NCBI RefSeq assembly: GCF_000739995.1
Contig: NZ_BBJX01000008.1
Span: 124,001-188,000, forward strand
Source of the DNA: Comamonas granuli NBRC 101663
GTDB lineage: Bacteria > Pseudomonadota > Gammaproteobacteria > Burkholderiales > Burkholderiaceae_C
Length of the DNA: 64,000 nucleotides
Direction of reading: 5' to 3'
Both the position numbers and the translations under genes were made by a program. The first letter of the stretch is position 1; each line of letters starts with the position of its first letter. The notes under the pieces were generated by a model, which was not told where the DNA came from, made no database searches, and was given only the letters and a program-made list of their open reading frames with translations. Positions 1 through 9,870 of the stretch are shown here, one piece after another.

Positions 1-1
1 G

Positions 2-187
2 ATCAATGGCCAGATGCTGCAGCACGGCGAGACCTACGCGGGCCGGACGGTGCACATCGACCAGAGCGCAGTGCGCCTGCGCCAGAGCGGCGAGAGCGAC
101 ATCGTGCTGCGCCCCGGCCAGCAGGTCAGCGACACCGGTGCGGTGCTCGGCGATGTGGTGGCCCCCGGAGTCGTGCGGAAGAAATAG
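2..187 (+). CDS. C-terminal end of a pilus/secretion assembly protein (GspB/MshK-like), truncated by the window edge
   Basis: Only the last 61 codons are present; the reading frame is open from the window edge to the TAG at 185-187. The tail begins INGQMLQHGETYAG and continues with an alternating hydrophobic pattern ending in VVAPGVVRKK. The pattern 'INGQ..., short turn, V.L...' is typical of the C-terminal beta domain of GspB/MshK/PilP-type periplasmic proteins of type II secretion and type IV pili. The two pseudopilin-like genes directly downstream agree with that. The assignment rests on a short fragment and on context, so it is tentative. Confidence 0.45.
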   Translation: MNGQMLQHGETYAGRTVHIDQSAVRLRQSGESDIVLRPGQQVSDTGAVLGDVVAPGVVRKK

Positions 188-235
188 GGCCGTAACGCCC
201 TGTTCATAAGCGCGAAAAGCTATGAAAACAATAGC
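181..235 (-). repeat. Family A interspersed palindromic repeat, copy R1
   Basis: Read on the minus strand it has the family layout: GCTAT...ATAGC, then CGCGC, an 8-base spacer, then GGGCG and a short GC tail. It overlaps the stop codon of the upstream gene (185-187) and supplies the ATG (222) and first codons of the next one. Confidence 0.7.
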
Positions 236-1109
236 ATCTCATGCATCTGCCCCTGCCACTGCGAGCCCGCTGGGTGCTCGGGGGCATGGCTTCTCGCTGG
301 TGGAGATGGCGCTGGTCCTGCTCATCGTGGGCCTGCTCGCGGCCGTATTCCTGCCCGCCACCAACACCCTGCTGGACAACAACCGCCGCAAGGAAACCCG
401 CGCCAAGCTGGAGGCGCTGGAGCAGGCGATGGTGCGGTTTGTGGTGGTGAATGGTCGATTGCCGTGTCCGGCAAACGGCGCATTGGCGGCGGGCAGCCCC
501 GAACAGGGTTTGGAGCAACCCCATCCAGGGACCGCCGCCTGCACTGCCGCTGGCCTGGACAACGGTGTGGTGCCCTGGCGCACTCTGGGCTTGGCGCAGG
601 GCGATGCGATGGATGCCTGGAATACCATGGTCAGCTATCGGGTTTGGGCAGGTGCAACGGTGGCCGCCTCTGCATTGACACGCCCGGCAGGGATGGATAT
701 GCACAACCTGGATCCGGCCACCATGACTCCGCAGATTCAGGCTTTTCTGCAGGCCAGTGGCTTTCGGGTATGCAACGCCAATCCATGCAACGCCGGGGCG
801 GCGCCCGAACTGGCGTCACGAACCGGGATGACGGGCGCTGCCTATGTGCTGATCAGCCATGGCGCCAACAGGGTCGGGGGCTATACCAGCGAAGGGGTTT
901 ACCTGAATGCGCCCAGCGGGCCAGGTCCGGGGCCGTTGGAAAACATCAACTTCAATGCTGCGGCGCCGCGCACAGGTTTCCCCGGTGACTTCTACATCGA
1001 TGCAGACTACGCAGAGAGCCCAGCCGCATACTTTGACGACATCGTGCTGCGTCCGACGGTCATCTCGGTAGCCATGGCTGCAGGCCTGGGGCCCCGCAAG
1101 GCGCCCTGA
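222..1109 (+). CDS. Prepilin-like protein with type IV N-terminal cleavage motif, 295 aa
   Basis: The N-terminus has a leader of about 25 residues followed by G/FSLVEMALVLLIVGLLA. This is the class III prepilin signal: cleavage between Gly and Phe, Glu at +5, then a hydrophobic assembly helix. At 295 residues it is longer than a major pilin. The C-terminal part (from about residue 70) is a secreted Gly/Ala/Pro-rich domain with paired cysteines (CNANPCN) of unknown fold. Probably a minor pilin or pseudopilin assembled by the machinery encoded upstream of the window. The ATG lies inside repeat R1 and has no good Shine-Dalgarno, so the leader may be mis-started, though the cleavage motif is clear. 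Its stop overlaps the next ATG (TGATG), so the two are translationally coupled. Confidence 0.75.
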   Translation: MKTIASHASAPATASPLGARGHGFSLVEMALVLLIVGLLAAVFLPATNTLLDNNRRKETRAKLEALEQAMVRFVVVNGRLPCPANGALAAGSPEQGLEQPHPGTAACTAAGLDNGVVPWRTLGLAQGDAMDAWNTMVSYRVWAGATVAASALTRPAGMDMHNLDPATMTPQIQAFLQASGFRVCNANPCNAGAAPELASRTGMTGAAYVLISHGANRVGGYTSEGVYLNAPSGPGPGPLENINFNAAAPRTGFPGDFYIDADYAESPAAYFDDIVLRPTVISVAMAAGLGPRKAP

Positions 1110-2557
1110 TGCCCCGTTTTATCCACCCGGCCATGCGAGCACACGCACCCCGCACATTGTCCCGGCGGCCCAGGCAGGCGGGCGGGATTGTGCTGGCGAT
1201 GATTGCGACGCTCTTGGTGGTGGCGGCAACCACGCTGGCCATTCGCATGGCAAGGCAGGTGGAAGATCGCAAGGAACGGGTCACACAGACCCAGGTGCGT
1301 TTGGAACGCATTCGTGCTGCGCTGCATGCCTTTGCCGCCAGCCAGGGGCGCTTGCCGTGCCCCGCCGCCGGGGCCTTAGATGCCGGACTGGCTGTGCCGC
1401 CCAATGCGGTGGATCTGTGCACCAACCGTGATGGAACGGTGCCCTGGGTCAGTCTGGGGCTGCGCGCCGATGATGCACTGGATGCCTGGGGGAGAAAGAT
1501 CTCGTATCGCGTGTACGACGGCTTAACGGGCATGACGCGGGACAAAGGGGCCGACATGACCGACTGTGACACGGTAGAAAGCGCACCGACTTCTCCGGCA
1601 GCGCCCCATTTTCAGTGCACAGCAGCCCACGATGTGATGCCTGGACCTGGCGCGGGCACCTATCTCGATCCTGCGATCCGACCGGGTCTCACCGTGCGTG
1701 TAGGCAGCGTCCCCCAGACGCAGATGGCCTGGGTGTTGATCAGCCACGGGGCCAGCGGCCAAGGTGCATGGATGTCTGCCGGAGCGCGTATCCCGGTTCC
1801 GGCCAGTGTGGATGAGCTTGCGAATGCGCAGGCACCGGTGGTTTCACCCGCCCCCTCCATCCCCTTTGTCCAGCGGGACGAAAACATCGTCGATCTTGAC
1901 CCGGCCACCGCTGCTGCGCACTTTGACGACCTGCTGCTGTTCGAGACCATTTCCCAGCTTGTCCAGGCGGCAGGCAGGGAGGCAAGGGATTGGCCCGAAG
2001 CATCGCCGCCACCACCACCGCCTCCCTTGACGGGCGACTTGATCAAAAAACTGCTGCAAGACCCGAATGCCATCAACACCAAAGGCAATGGTTCGGGTCT
2101 GACGGCGATAGATTTGGTCACCACCGACCTGGGCACGGTGCGCATCAGCTCCGCGGGGGGAGAGATCAGCACCGATGGCGCGTACCAAGCCCTTGGGGTG
2201 TGCAGTTCCGGGTGTGGTGCAGGAAACAGCAACGCCCGGGCGCTGGATTCGTCGGAATCCCTGAGCTTCCGTTTGGGCACGGGCAAGACGGCGCAGGGCT
2301 TTGCCTTGGGCCTGCTGGGTATATCCAACACCACGGTCGCTGTGTCCGTGACCTTCAAGAAAAATGGGGTCACGCTGGGCAACCTGATCCAGTCGGTGGC
2401 CGTGAACACCTCGATGCCCCTTTCTCCGCAGCTGACAAACCTTTCCCTGGCGCCACCGGGAACGCAGTTTGACGAGGTGGTGGTGCAGCCGGTCGGCACT
2501 TCACGCTTCTTCGTGGCAAACGTGTATTTCTGTCAGGCGGCGGCCTGCCCCTCGTAA
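1109..2557 (+). CDS. Large pseudopilin-like exported protein, 482 aa
   Basis: It overlaps the stop of the preceding pilin-like gene and shares its architecture: a short basic leader, one hydrophobic helix (about residues 28-48), an amphipathic helix, then the block GRLPCPAAGALDAG, which matches GRLPCPANGALAAG in the upstream protein. The two are therefore probably paralogous. The cleavage region reads QAGGIVLAMIATLL and lacks the +5 glutamate of ordinary prepilins, as some minor pseudopilins (GspK type) do. A proline stretch near residue 307 separates the first domain from a C-terminal beta-rich domain of about 170 residues with cysteines near its end. Possibly a tip or adhesin-like minor pilin; its specific role is unknown. 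Confidence 0.65.
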   Translation: MPRFIHPAMRAHAPRTLSRRPRQAGGIVLAMIATLLVVAATTLAIRMARQVEDRKERVTQTQVRLERIRAALHAFAASQGRLPCPAAGALDAGLAVPPNAVDLCTNRDGTVPWVSLGLRADDALDAWGRKISYRVYDGLTGMTRDKGADMTDCDTVESAPTSPAAPHFQCTAAHDVMPGPGAGTYLDPAIRPGLTVRVGSVPQTQMAWVLISHGASGQGAWMSAGARIPVPASVDELANAQAPVVSPAPSIPFVQRDENIVDLDPATAAAHFDDLLLFETISQLVQAAGREARDWPEASPPPPPPPLTGDLIKKLLQDPNAINTKGNGSGLTAIDLVTTDLGTVRISSAGGEISTDGAYQALGVCSSGCGAGNSNARALDSSESLSFRLGTGKTAQGFALGLLGISNTTVAVSVTFKKNGVTLGNLIQSVAVNTSMPLSPQLTNLSLAPPGTQFDEVVVQPVGTSRFFVANVYFCQAAACPS

Positions 2558-2579
2558 GGCGTGGCCGCCATTGCACACC

Positions 2580-2840
2580 ATGTCCCAGGACTTCGAAGAC
2601 TCCGCCTACGCCCGGGCCAGCATGCACCGGGCCTTGCGTACGCGCAGGCAGCGCAGGCGCTGGCAGCAGGTGGCAGGCATCCTGCTGCTGCTGGCGGGCT
2701 ATGCCAGCCTGGCGGTATCGGCCGACACCGCCAGCGAATGGCTGCTGCTGCGCGTGGTGGGCGGATTTGTGCTGTTGTTCGTGGGTTTTGCCGTGGCCAT
2801 CGGACCCACGGTGGCAGCCTTGCTGGGGGACCATGACTGA
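2580..2840 (+). CDS. Small two-helix membrane protein, 86 aa, unknown function
   Basis: It starts MSQDFEDSAYARASMH, followed by a very basic stretch (RTRRQRRRW) and two hydrophobic segments at about residues 30-47 and 53-80. Upstream reading in the same frame lacks coding character, so ATG 2580 is preferred. Its end overlaps the response regulator start (ATGACTGA), which places it first in a three-gene unit with the regulator and kinase. I do not recognise the family. The coupling suggests a membrane accessory or sensor partner of the two-component pair; this is inferred from position only. Confidence 0.6.
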   Translation: MSQDFEDSAYARASMHRALRTRRQRRRWQQVAGILLLLAGYASLAVSADTASEWLLLRVVGGFVLLFVGFAVAIGPTVAALLGDHD

Positions 2841-3519
2841 GCCCGGGGCCATCGCTGCGCAGGCTTCGGCGTCCGGCCGCTGCCCCGTGCTCTGGGTCGA
2901 GGACGACCCGGTGCTCTCGGGCTGGGTGGCCGAGTCGCTGCAAGAGGATGGCTGGCCGATGCTGGTGGCGCACGACCGCTGCCAGGCGCTGCAACTGCTG
3001 GAGCGCGAGGTGCCCAAGGGCCAGGCCTGTGTGGCCCTGCTGGACATGGGGCTGCCGCCGCGCCCCAGCCGCCCCGACGAAGGGTTGTTGCTGCTGTCGC
3101 AACTGGTGGCGCAGTGGCCGGTGCTGCACGCCATCGTGCTCACCGGGCAGCATGAAAAAGCCGTGGGCCAGCAGGCGGTGCATGCGGGGGCGTTCGACTT
3201 TCTGGTCAAGCCCGTGGCCGCCTCGGTGCTGCGCCAGGCGCTGGAGCGGGCGGCGTGGTTTTCCCTGCGCCAGCAGGAGCTCTGGGCCCAGGGGCGGCTG
3301 AACCTGTCGGTGCCCGCGCAGTTGTCCGAGGGCGTACGCGAGGCCAGCGACCAGGTGGCCGAGCAGCTCATCCGCCATGTGCTGGGCTGCAACGGCTTCA
3401 ATGTGGCCGCAGCCGCCCGTGCCCTGGGGCTGGAGCGGGAACAGCTCTACTACCACATGAAGAAATTCGGCATCCAGCGGCAAACGCCGCCAGATCCCGG
3501 CCCAGGGCAGGCGGCATGA
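2833..3519 (+). CDS. Response regulator, receiver domain plus Fis-type helix-turn-helix, 228 aa
   Basis: Residues about 18-140 form a receiver domain: acidic pocket E23-D24-D25, phospho-acceptor D71 (ALLDMGLPP), conserved Thr in IVLTGQHE and Lys in FLVKPV. Residues about 180-215 contain a Fis-family DNA-binding helix-turn-helix (NVAAAARALGLEREQLYYHMKK). There is no AAA+ domain between them, so this is a PrrA/RegA-like two-domain regulator and not a sigma-54 activator. It overlaps the small membrane protein upstream and the kinase downstream (ATGA), so the three are one operon. Downstream lies a pilin gene, a plausible but unproven target. Confidence 0.85.
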   Translation: MTEPGAIAAQASASGRCPVLWVEDDPVLSGWVAESLQEDGWPMLVAHDRCQALQLLEREVPKGQACVALLDMGLPPRPSRPDEGLLLLSQLVAQWPVLHAIVLTGQHEKAVGQQAVHAGAFDFLVKPVAASVLRQALERAAWFSLRQQELWAQGRLNLSVPAQLSEGVREASDQVAEQLIRHVLGCNGFNVAAAARALGLEREQLYYHMKKFGIQRQTPPDPGPGQAA

Positions 3520-4610
3520 ATTCGCTGCCCTGGATGCTGGTGGCCCTGGGGCTGGTGCTGCTGCTGGCGGCCTGGGCGGTGTGGCACCGTGGGCAGCGCA
3601 TGCGCCGCTGCCTGGCCGAACTGCTGGCCCTGCCCGCCGACATGCACCCGCTGCGCTGGCCCGAGCGTGCCTGGCCCATCCTGGAGCGCTCGGGCATCGC
3701 GGGCATGGCCTGGGAGGGGGTGTGGTTTGGCGATGCGGTGCGCGGTCAGTGGGGGCTGCCGCTGGCCGCCCATTGGCCGCGCCAGACGCTCAGCGCCGGC
3801 CCGGACTGCCAGATCGAACTGCGCTGGGCCGATGTGGCCCGCACCGACGAAGCGCGGGTGCTGGCGCTGGCCGTGCTCGACGTGTTTGCGCAAACCTGGC
3901 TGTCGCGCATGCGTGAGCGCACCCAGGCCGTGGCCGTGGCCCTGGCGCAGCGTGCCCAGGTGCAGTTGTACTGGCAGCACGACATGCGCAACCTCGCCCA
4001 ATGGGTGGGCCTGCTGGCCGAGGAGTTTGGCGCCGCCACGCCCGAGCAGCTCCCGCGCCTGGCGCAGCGCCTGCAGCGCCAGGCGCCCTTGCTGCAGGCC
4101 CGCGCCCATCGGCTGCTGGCTGCCACCGAGGCGCCGGTGGCGGTGCCGGCCCAGGGGGAGCCGCCCGTGCGGGCCCTGGATCTGCTGCAAAACGCAGCCG
4201 AACTCGCGGGCCTGGCCATCGAGGTCTGCGCCGACGACGCAGTGGCAGCAGCGCCCCCGGCGCTGCTGGAGCCCGGCCCGGCACAGGCCTTGGAGCGGGC
4301 GCTGGACAACATTTTTTCCAACCTCGCCCGCGACAGCGGGGCCCGCCATGGGGCCGCGCCCCTGCGCTGCGAGTGCACCGTGCACGAGGGCGCCCTGCAG
4401 GCGCGCCTGCACACCCCGCGCCTGTCCACACCCTGGCCACGCAGGGCCTTCGAGCCGCTCAAGTCGCCCACGGGCTCGGGCATGGGCCTGTACCAGGCGC
4501 GGCGCTCGCTGCGCGATGCGGGGGGCGACCTGCAGGCCAGCGAAGAGTCTCAAGGCGTGGTCTTTGTGTTGCGCGTTCCGCTGGCGCCGCCCGGGCGTCA
4601 AGAAATTTGA
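3516..4610 (+). CDS. Sensor histidine kinase with atypical H-box (QHDMRN), 364 aa
   Basis: One N-terminal transmembrane helix (about 5-23) is followed by a cytoplasmic region of about 120 residues with no recognised sensor fold. The phospho-acceptor is probably H155 in LYWQHDMRNLAQWV. This H-D-x-(K/R)-N form recalls PrsK-type kinases more than the common HExxxP. The ATPase domain has an N-box (ALDNIFSNLA) and a G2 box (GSGMGLYQARRSLRDAGG); the G1 box is poorly conserved. It has ATGA overlap with the response regulator, so it is its cognate kinase. The short hydrophobic N-terminus suggests it senses at or inside the membrane, perhaps through the small membrane protein encoded at 2580. Confidence 0.8.
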   Translation: MNSLPWMLVALGLVLLLAAWAVWHRGQRMRRCLAELLALPADMHPLRWPERAWPILERSGIAGMAWEGVWFGDAVRGQWGLPLAAHWPRQTLSAGPDCQIELRWADVARTDEARVLALAVLDVFAQTWLSRMRERTQAVAVALAQRAQVQLYWQHDMRNLAQWVGLLAEEFGAATPEQLPRLAQRLQRQAPLLQARAHRLLAATEAPVAVPAQGEPPVRALDLLQNAAELAGLAIEVCADDAVAAAPPALLEPGPAQALERALDNIFSNLARDSGARHGAAPLRCECTVHEGALQARLHTPRLSTPWPRRAFEPLKSPTGSGMGLYQARRSLRDAGGDLQASEESQGVVFVLRVPLAPPGRQEI

Positions 4611-4696
4611 CTGTTGCCCCTGCGCACGGCTCTGCACAATGGCTTACAAAGGCGGCCGTCGGTGTTGCCAGCCTTTTACACACAGGAGATCCATTG

Positions 4697-5368
4697 ATGC
4701 AATCACTTCCCATGCGCCGTGCGGGCCGTACTGCCCAGTCCGGCTTCACGCTGGTGGAAATCGCCATTGTTCTGGTCATCATCGGCCTGCTGCTGGGCGG
4801 CGTGCTCAAGGGCCAGGAGCTGATCGAGAACGGGCGCGTCAAGAACGCGGCCAATGACATGAATGGCATTGTGGCGGCGTACAACAGCTACCTCGACCGT
4901 TACCGCAAGCTGCCGGGGGATGATGGCCCTGTGGCGACGCTGACGGCACGTGGGCCGAGTTGGGCGGGTATGGTTGCTGGAAATAACGATGGTGTTATCA
5001 ATGCAACTGCTGCGCAAACTTTCACCGGGGGCGAGGCTGAAATGCTTTTTCGGCACTTGCGTGCGTCTGGTTTTATCACGGGCAATCCGGCGGATGTGGG
5101 TCCGAATGCCTTTCCGGTGAATGCTTGGGGTGGCCGCCTTGGGATCACCAATGTTGCAGTTCAAGGACGACCTGCCGCACGGGTGATGGTTTGTTTGGGT
5201 AATGTGCCTGGCAAGGCTGCAGCGGCTTTGGATGTCCAATTGGACGATGGGCGACCAAACAACGGGTCGTTCCGAGCCACTCAGGGCGCCAACAACGCTG
5301 TTCCGGCAGGTGCCGCCGGTGCCTACAACGAATCTCAGACCTACACCGTCTGCCGCGACATCACCTGA
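4697..5368 (+). CDS. Type IV pilin-like protein, 223 aa
   Basis: The leader MQSLPMRRAGRTAQSG is followed by FTLVEIAIVLVIIGLLLGG: Gly(-1), Phe(+1), Glu(+5) and a perfect hydrophobic assembly helix. A good Shine-Dalgarno (AGGAG at 4684-4688) precedes ATG 4697. After the helix comes KGQELIENGRVKNAANDMNGIVAAYNSYLDRY, then a globular domain with two cysteines (CLG, and CRDIT at the very end), like a pilin D-loop. The gene follows the kinase after 86 bp. Codons from about 4960 to 5350 are clearly less G+C rich (about 50-58% in lines I counted) than neighbouring genes, which suggests a diversifying or imported C-terminal domain. Confidence 0.85.
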   Translation: MQSLPMRRAGRTAQSGFTLVEIAIVLVIIGLLLGGVLKGQELIENGRVKNAANDMNGIVAAYNSYLDRYRKLPGDDGPVATLTARGPSWAGMVAGNNDGVINATAAQTFTGGEAEMLFRHLRASGFITGNPADVGPNAFPVNAWGGRLGITNVAVQGRPAARVMVCLGNVPGKAAAALDVQLDDGRPNNGSFRATQGANNAVPAGAAGAYNESQTYTVCRDIT

Positions 5369-5405
5369 TGACCGCACTGCCCCCCGGTGCATTCCCCGGG
5401 GGAAA

Positions 5406-5447
5406 TAAAAAAAAACCCGCCTGGGCAGACCCGGCGGGTTTTTTTGC
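5406..5447. terminator. Bidirectional intrinsic terminator between pilin gene and rpmG
   Basis: A-tract, GC stem (ACCCGCC pairing with GGCGGGT), short loop, then a T-tract (5439-5445). It works on both strands and separates the convergent pilin and rpmG genes. A further C-run/G-run hairpin lies just upstream at about 5380-5402. Confidence 0.9.
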
Positions 5448-5465
5448 TTCAGGAGCCGGGCTGAA

Positions 5466-5636
5466 TCACTTCAGCTTGGCTTCCTTGTATTCGACGTGCT
5501 TGCGCGCCTTGGGGTCGAACTTGATGATGGCCATCTTCTCGGGCATCGTCTTCTTGTTCTTGGTGGTGGTGTAGAAGTGGCCGGTGTCAGCAGTCGACAC
5601 CAGCTTGATCTTTTCGCGTCCGCCTTTGCTTGCCAT
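5466..5636 (-). CDS. rpmG: 50S ribosomal protein L33
   Basis: A 56-residue protein starting [20 protein letters not shown] and ending [10 protein letters not shown], which is full length for L33. It carries the conserved FYTTTKNKK and [14 protein letters not shown] segments of the large-subunit protein near the E site. No zinc-binding CxxC pairs are present, so it is the zinc-independent form. It lies 11 bp downstream of rpmB as the second gene of the usual rpmB-rpmG operon. The transcript ends at the terminator at 5406-5447. Confidence 0.97.
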   Translation of the reverse strand: MASKGGREKIKLVSTADTGHFYTTTKNKKTMPEKMAIIKFDPKARKHVEYKEAKLK

Positions 5637-5647
5637 GGTGCTACTCC

Positions 5648-5881
5648 TTAAGCCTGGCCACGTGCGCGCAGGTCGGCGAGCACAGAGTCGATGCCATTCT
5701 TGTCGATCAGGCGCAGCGCAGCGCTGGAGACGCGCAGGCGCACCCAGCGGTTCTCGCTCTCGACCCAGAAACGGCGGTATTGCAGGTTCGGCAGGAACCG
5801 GCGCTTGGTTTTGTTGTTGGCGTGGGAAACATTGTTCCCGACCATGGGCTTTTTGCCCGTGACTTCACATACGCGTGCCAT
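5648..5881 (-). CDS. rpmB: 50S ribosomal protein L28
   Basis: Full-length 77-residue L28 beginning [20 protein letters not shown], with the conserved [13 protein letters not shown] and [13 protein letters not shown] segments. It is a structural protein of the large ribosomal subunit. It is first in the rpmB-rpmG operon, read from a likely promoter at about 6037-6042 with a leader of about 150 nt. Confidence 0.98.
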   Translation of the reverse strand: MARVCEVTGKKPMVGNNVSHANNKTKRRFLPNLQYRRFWVESENRWVRLRVSSAALRLIDKNGIDSVLADLRARGQA

Positions 5882-6036
5882 GCTTGGACACTCCGATCAA
5901 GACAGCCATCACTGGCGACCTGCCGCGCACTGGCGCTGCGGGTCTCGCTCTGGCCTCACCTCGCCATGAAAAAGGGTGGCGGTAGCCCCGGCCTGCCGCG
6001 CAGCCCTCACGGGCAGCATTGGCAGAAAAGCCCGCA

Positions 6037-6042
6037 ATTATA
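6037..6042 (-). promoter_or_regulatory. Likely -10 element of the rpmB-rpmG promoter
   Basis: On the minus strand the sequence reads GGCTATAATTGCGGGC: a perfect TATAAT in an otherwise GC-rich stretch, about 155 bp upstream of rpmB. No good -35 hexamer is visible. The 323 bp between rpmB and the cyclase gene (5882-6204) hold only this element and the divergent promoter at 6132-6161. Confidence 0.5.
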
Positions 6043-6131
6043 GCCTTTTTCGCAGACCGGGGCCAGGACGGCATGCGCAGCACGCGCGGCGGGAGCGCAC
6101 GGCGGCGGTTGTTGTTTTCTCTCCCGGTGGC

Positions 6132-6161
6132 TTGACCGCTGCGCGCCCGGGCCACTATTCT
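6132..6161 (+). promoter_or_regulatory. Candidate sigma-70 promoter of the cyclase-PilZ gene
   Basis: TTGACC (6132-6137), an 18-base spacer, then TATTCT (6156-6161), 43 bp upstream of the ATG at 6205. Match by eye only. Confidence 0.45.
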
Positions 6162-6204
6162 GGCCCATGGTCCGCTGGGCGGACTGCTGTGGAGCCCTGG
6201 TTCG

Positions 6205-7269
6205 ATGTCAAACACCGCTGTGAGTGAACTTCTGGAGCGCCTGCAGGCGTTGGTGGCCCGCGATACGGGCGTGACCCTGTCGGCGCAGGCGCTGGTCGAG
6301 ATGCAGGCGCTGCTGCAGGGCGTGCGCGCCGATCTCCAGGCCGGTGCGCGCGAGGTCACCCTGCTGCTGGCCGACCTGCGCGGCCTGGAGGTGCTGGCCG
6401 CCACGCGACCGGCGCAGGAGATCGTGCCCGTGCTCAACCGCTGCCTGGCGCGCCTGAGCACGGTGGTGCTGCGCCACCAGGGCACCATCGAGCAGTTCCG
6501 GGGAGATTCCATCCGCGTGGTCTTCAGCGAAACCCCGGGCCTGGCCGACCATGTCGAGCGCGCCCTGGTCTGCGCGGTGGAGATGCAACTGGCCATGCGC
6601 GACCTGAACCTGGAGCATTTGCGCGAGCGCCTGCCGCAGGTCTACCTGGGCATCGGCGTCAACACCGGCACCGTGGTGGCCGGGCATTTCGGCTCCGACC
6701 TGTTCTCGCAGTACGCCGTCATCGGCGAGGAGGTGAACCTGGCCTCGCGCATCGAGGCGTTCAGCCTGCGCGGCCAGATCCTGATGAGCGCGGCCACCTA
6801 CCGGCGCTGCTGGAGCTTCGTGTCGGCCACGGCGCCCGCGCAGGTCTGGGTCAAGGGGCGCACCGAGCCCGTGGAGATGCGCGAACTCGTGGCCATCCCG
6901 TCGCTGCGCCTGAAGGTGCCGCGCCAGGAGTTCCGCCGCAGCCACCGCGCGCAGACGCGCATTCCCTGCCTGTGCCAGCTCGTCGAGGGTGACGACGTGC
7001 AGCCGCGCATCATCCACGCCACCATCCTGGACATGAGCTACCACGGCCTGCAGCTGGAGCTGCCCGAGCCGGTCGAACTGCAGCGCGTGCTGCAGCTCGA
7101 ATTTGACCTCGCGCTGGTGGACTACCGCGCCGCCGGCGTCTATGCGCGCGTCGTCAAGGCCAAGGCCGAGCGCGGCCACTGGGTGGCGGGGCTGGAGTTC
7201 ACCGACATCAGCGAGGAATGCCGACCCAAGGTGCAGATGTTCGTGCAAATGTTGGTGGCGGCGCGCTAG
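6205..7269 (+). CDS. Class III nucleotide cyclase domain fused to a PilZ domain, 354 aa
   Basis: Residues about 50-235 form a class III adenylate/guanylate cyclase domain. Metal-binding D57 (LLLADLRG) and D101 (QFRGDSIRVVF) are present, as are the transition-state N178 and R182 (EEVNLASRIE). The two purine-selecting positions are unusual: Q97 replaces the usual Lys of K-F-x-G-D, and A171 replaces the Asp/Thr before VIG. Residues about 248-354 form a PilZ domain with both c-di-GMP signatures, RRSHR and DMSYHG. The protein is soluble, with no transmembrane segment. It therefore looks like a c-di-GMP-responsive cyclase whose product cannot be predicted from the sequence. The start at 6205 has GGAG ten bases upstream. 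Confidence 0.85.
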   Translation: MSNTAVSELLERLQALVARDTGVTLSAQALVEMQALLQGVRADLQAGAREVTLLLADLRGLEVLAATRPAQEIVPVLNRCLARLSTVVLRHQGTIEQFRGDSIRVVFSETPGLADHVERALVCAVEMQLAMRDLNLEHLRERLPQVYLGIGVNTGTVVAGHFGSDLFSQYAVIGEEVNLASRIEAFSLRGQILMSAATYRRCWSFVSATAPAQVWVKGRTEPVEMRELVAIPSLRLKVPRQEFRRSHRAQTRIPCLCQLVEGDDVQPRIIHATILDMSYHGLQLELPEPVELQRVLQLEFDLALVDYRAAGVYARVVKAKAERGHWVAGLEFTDISEECRPKVQMFVQMLVAAR

Positions 7270-7280
7270 CCATTTGGAGG

Positions 7281-7334
7281 GAAAATGGCTTAAGCGCTTA
7301 GCAGGTAAGCGCTGGCAGCTATTGAAAATATAGC
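7281..7334 (-). repeat. Family A interspersed palindromic repeat, copy R2
   Basis: A very complete copy. On the minus strand GCTATATTTTCAATAGC is followed by CAGCGC, spacer TTACCTGC, TAAGCGC and a tail GGCCATTTT-like segment. It lies in the 122 bp between the convergent cyclase and maeB genes and could fold in RNA from either strand, so it may also terminate transcription. Confidence 0.8.
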
Positions 7335-7391
7335 AAACTAGCGCTGTGCAGCGCATCCGCGCACCGGGGCGGGTGGTGGAGGCGCAGGGTG

Positions 7392-9698
<2,307 letters not shown>

Positions 9699-9798
9699 GG
9701 CGATGGTGCAGAGGTCAAAGGCAATGCAAGCTTACTGCATGCTGACGGGCCGGGCGTGGGGCCCTGCCGCCAGCAGGGGTGCTTGCGCACACGGGATC

Positions 9799-9834
9799 AA
9801 AAACGCCCCACAGACCGGAGGGGTCTGCGGGGCG
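9799..9834 (-). terminator. Intrinsic terminator of the NCS2 permease gene
   Basis: A 13-bp stem with one mismatch (CGCCCCACAGACC, 9804-9816, against 9822-9834). On the minus strand it is followed by five Ts (9803-9799). It lies 37 bp past the permease stop codon. Confidence 0.85.
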
Positions 9835-9870
9835 CCAGCCTGGGGGGTGCCGGGCTGCGGATGGCGGCGC

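Noticed and set aside
4607..4640. TTGACT ahead of the pilin gene as a -35 element
   Set aside because: The only plausible -10 (CACAAT) is 22 bases away, too far for sigma-70, and no -24/-12 pattern fits.
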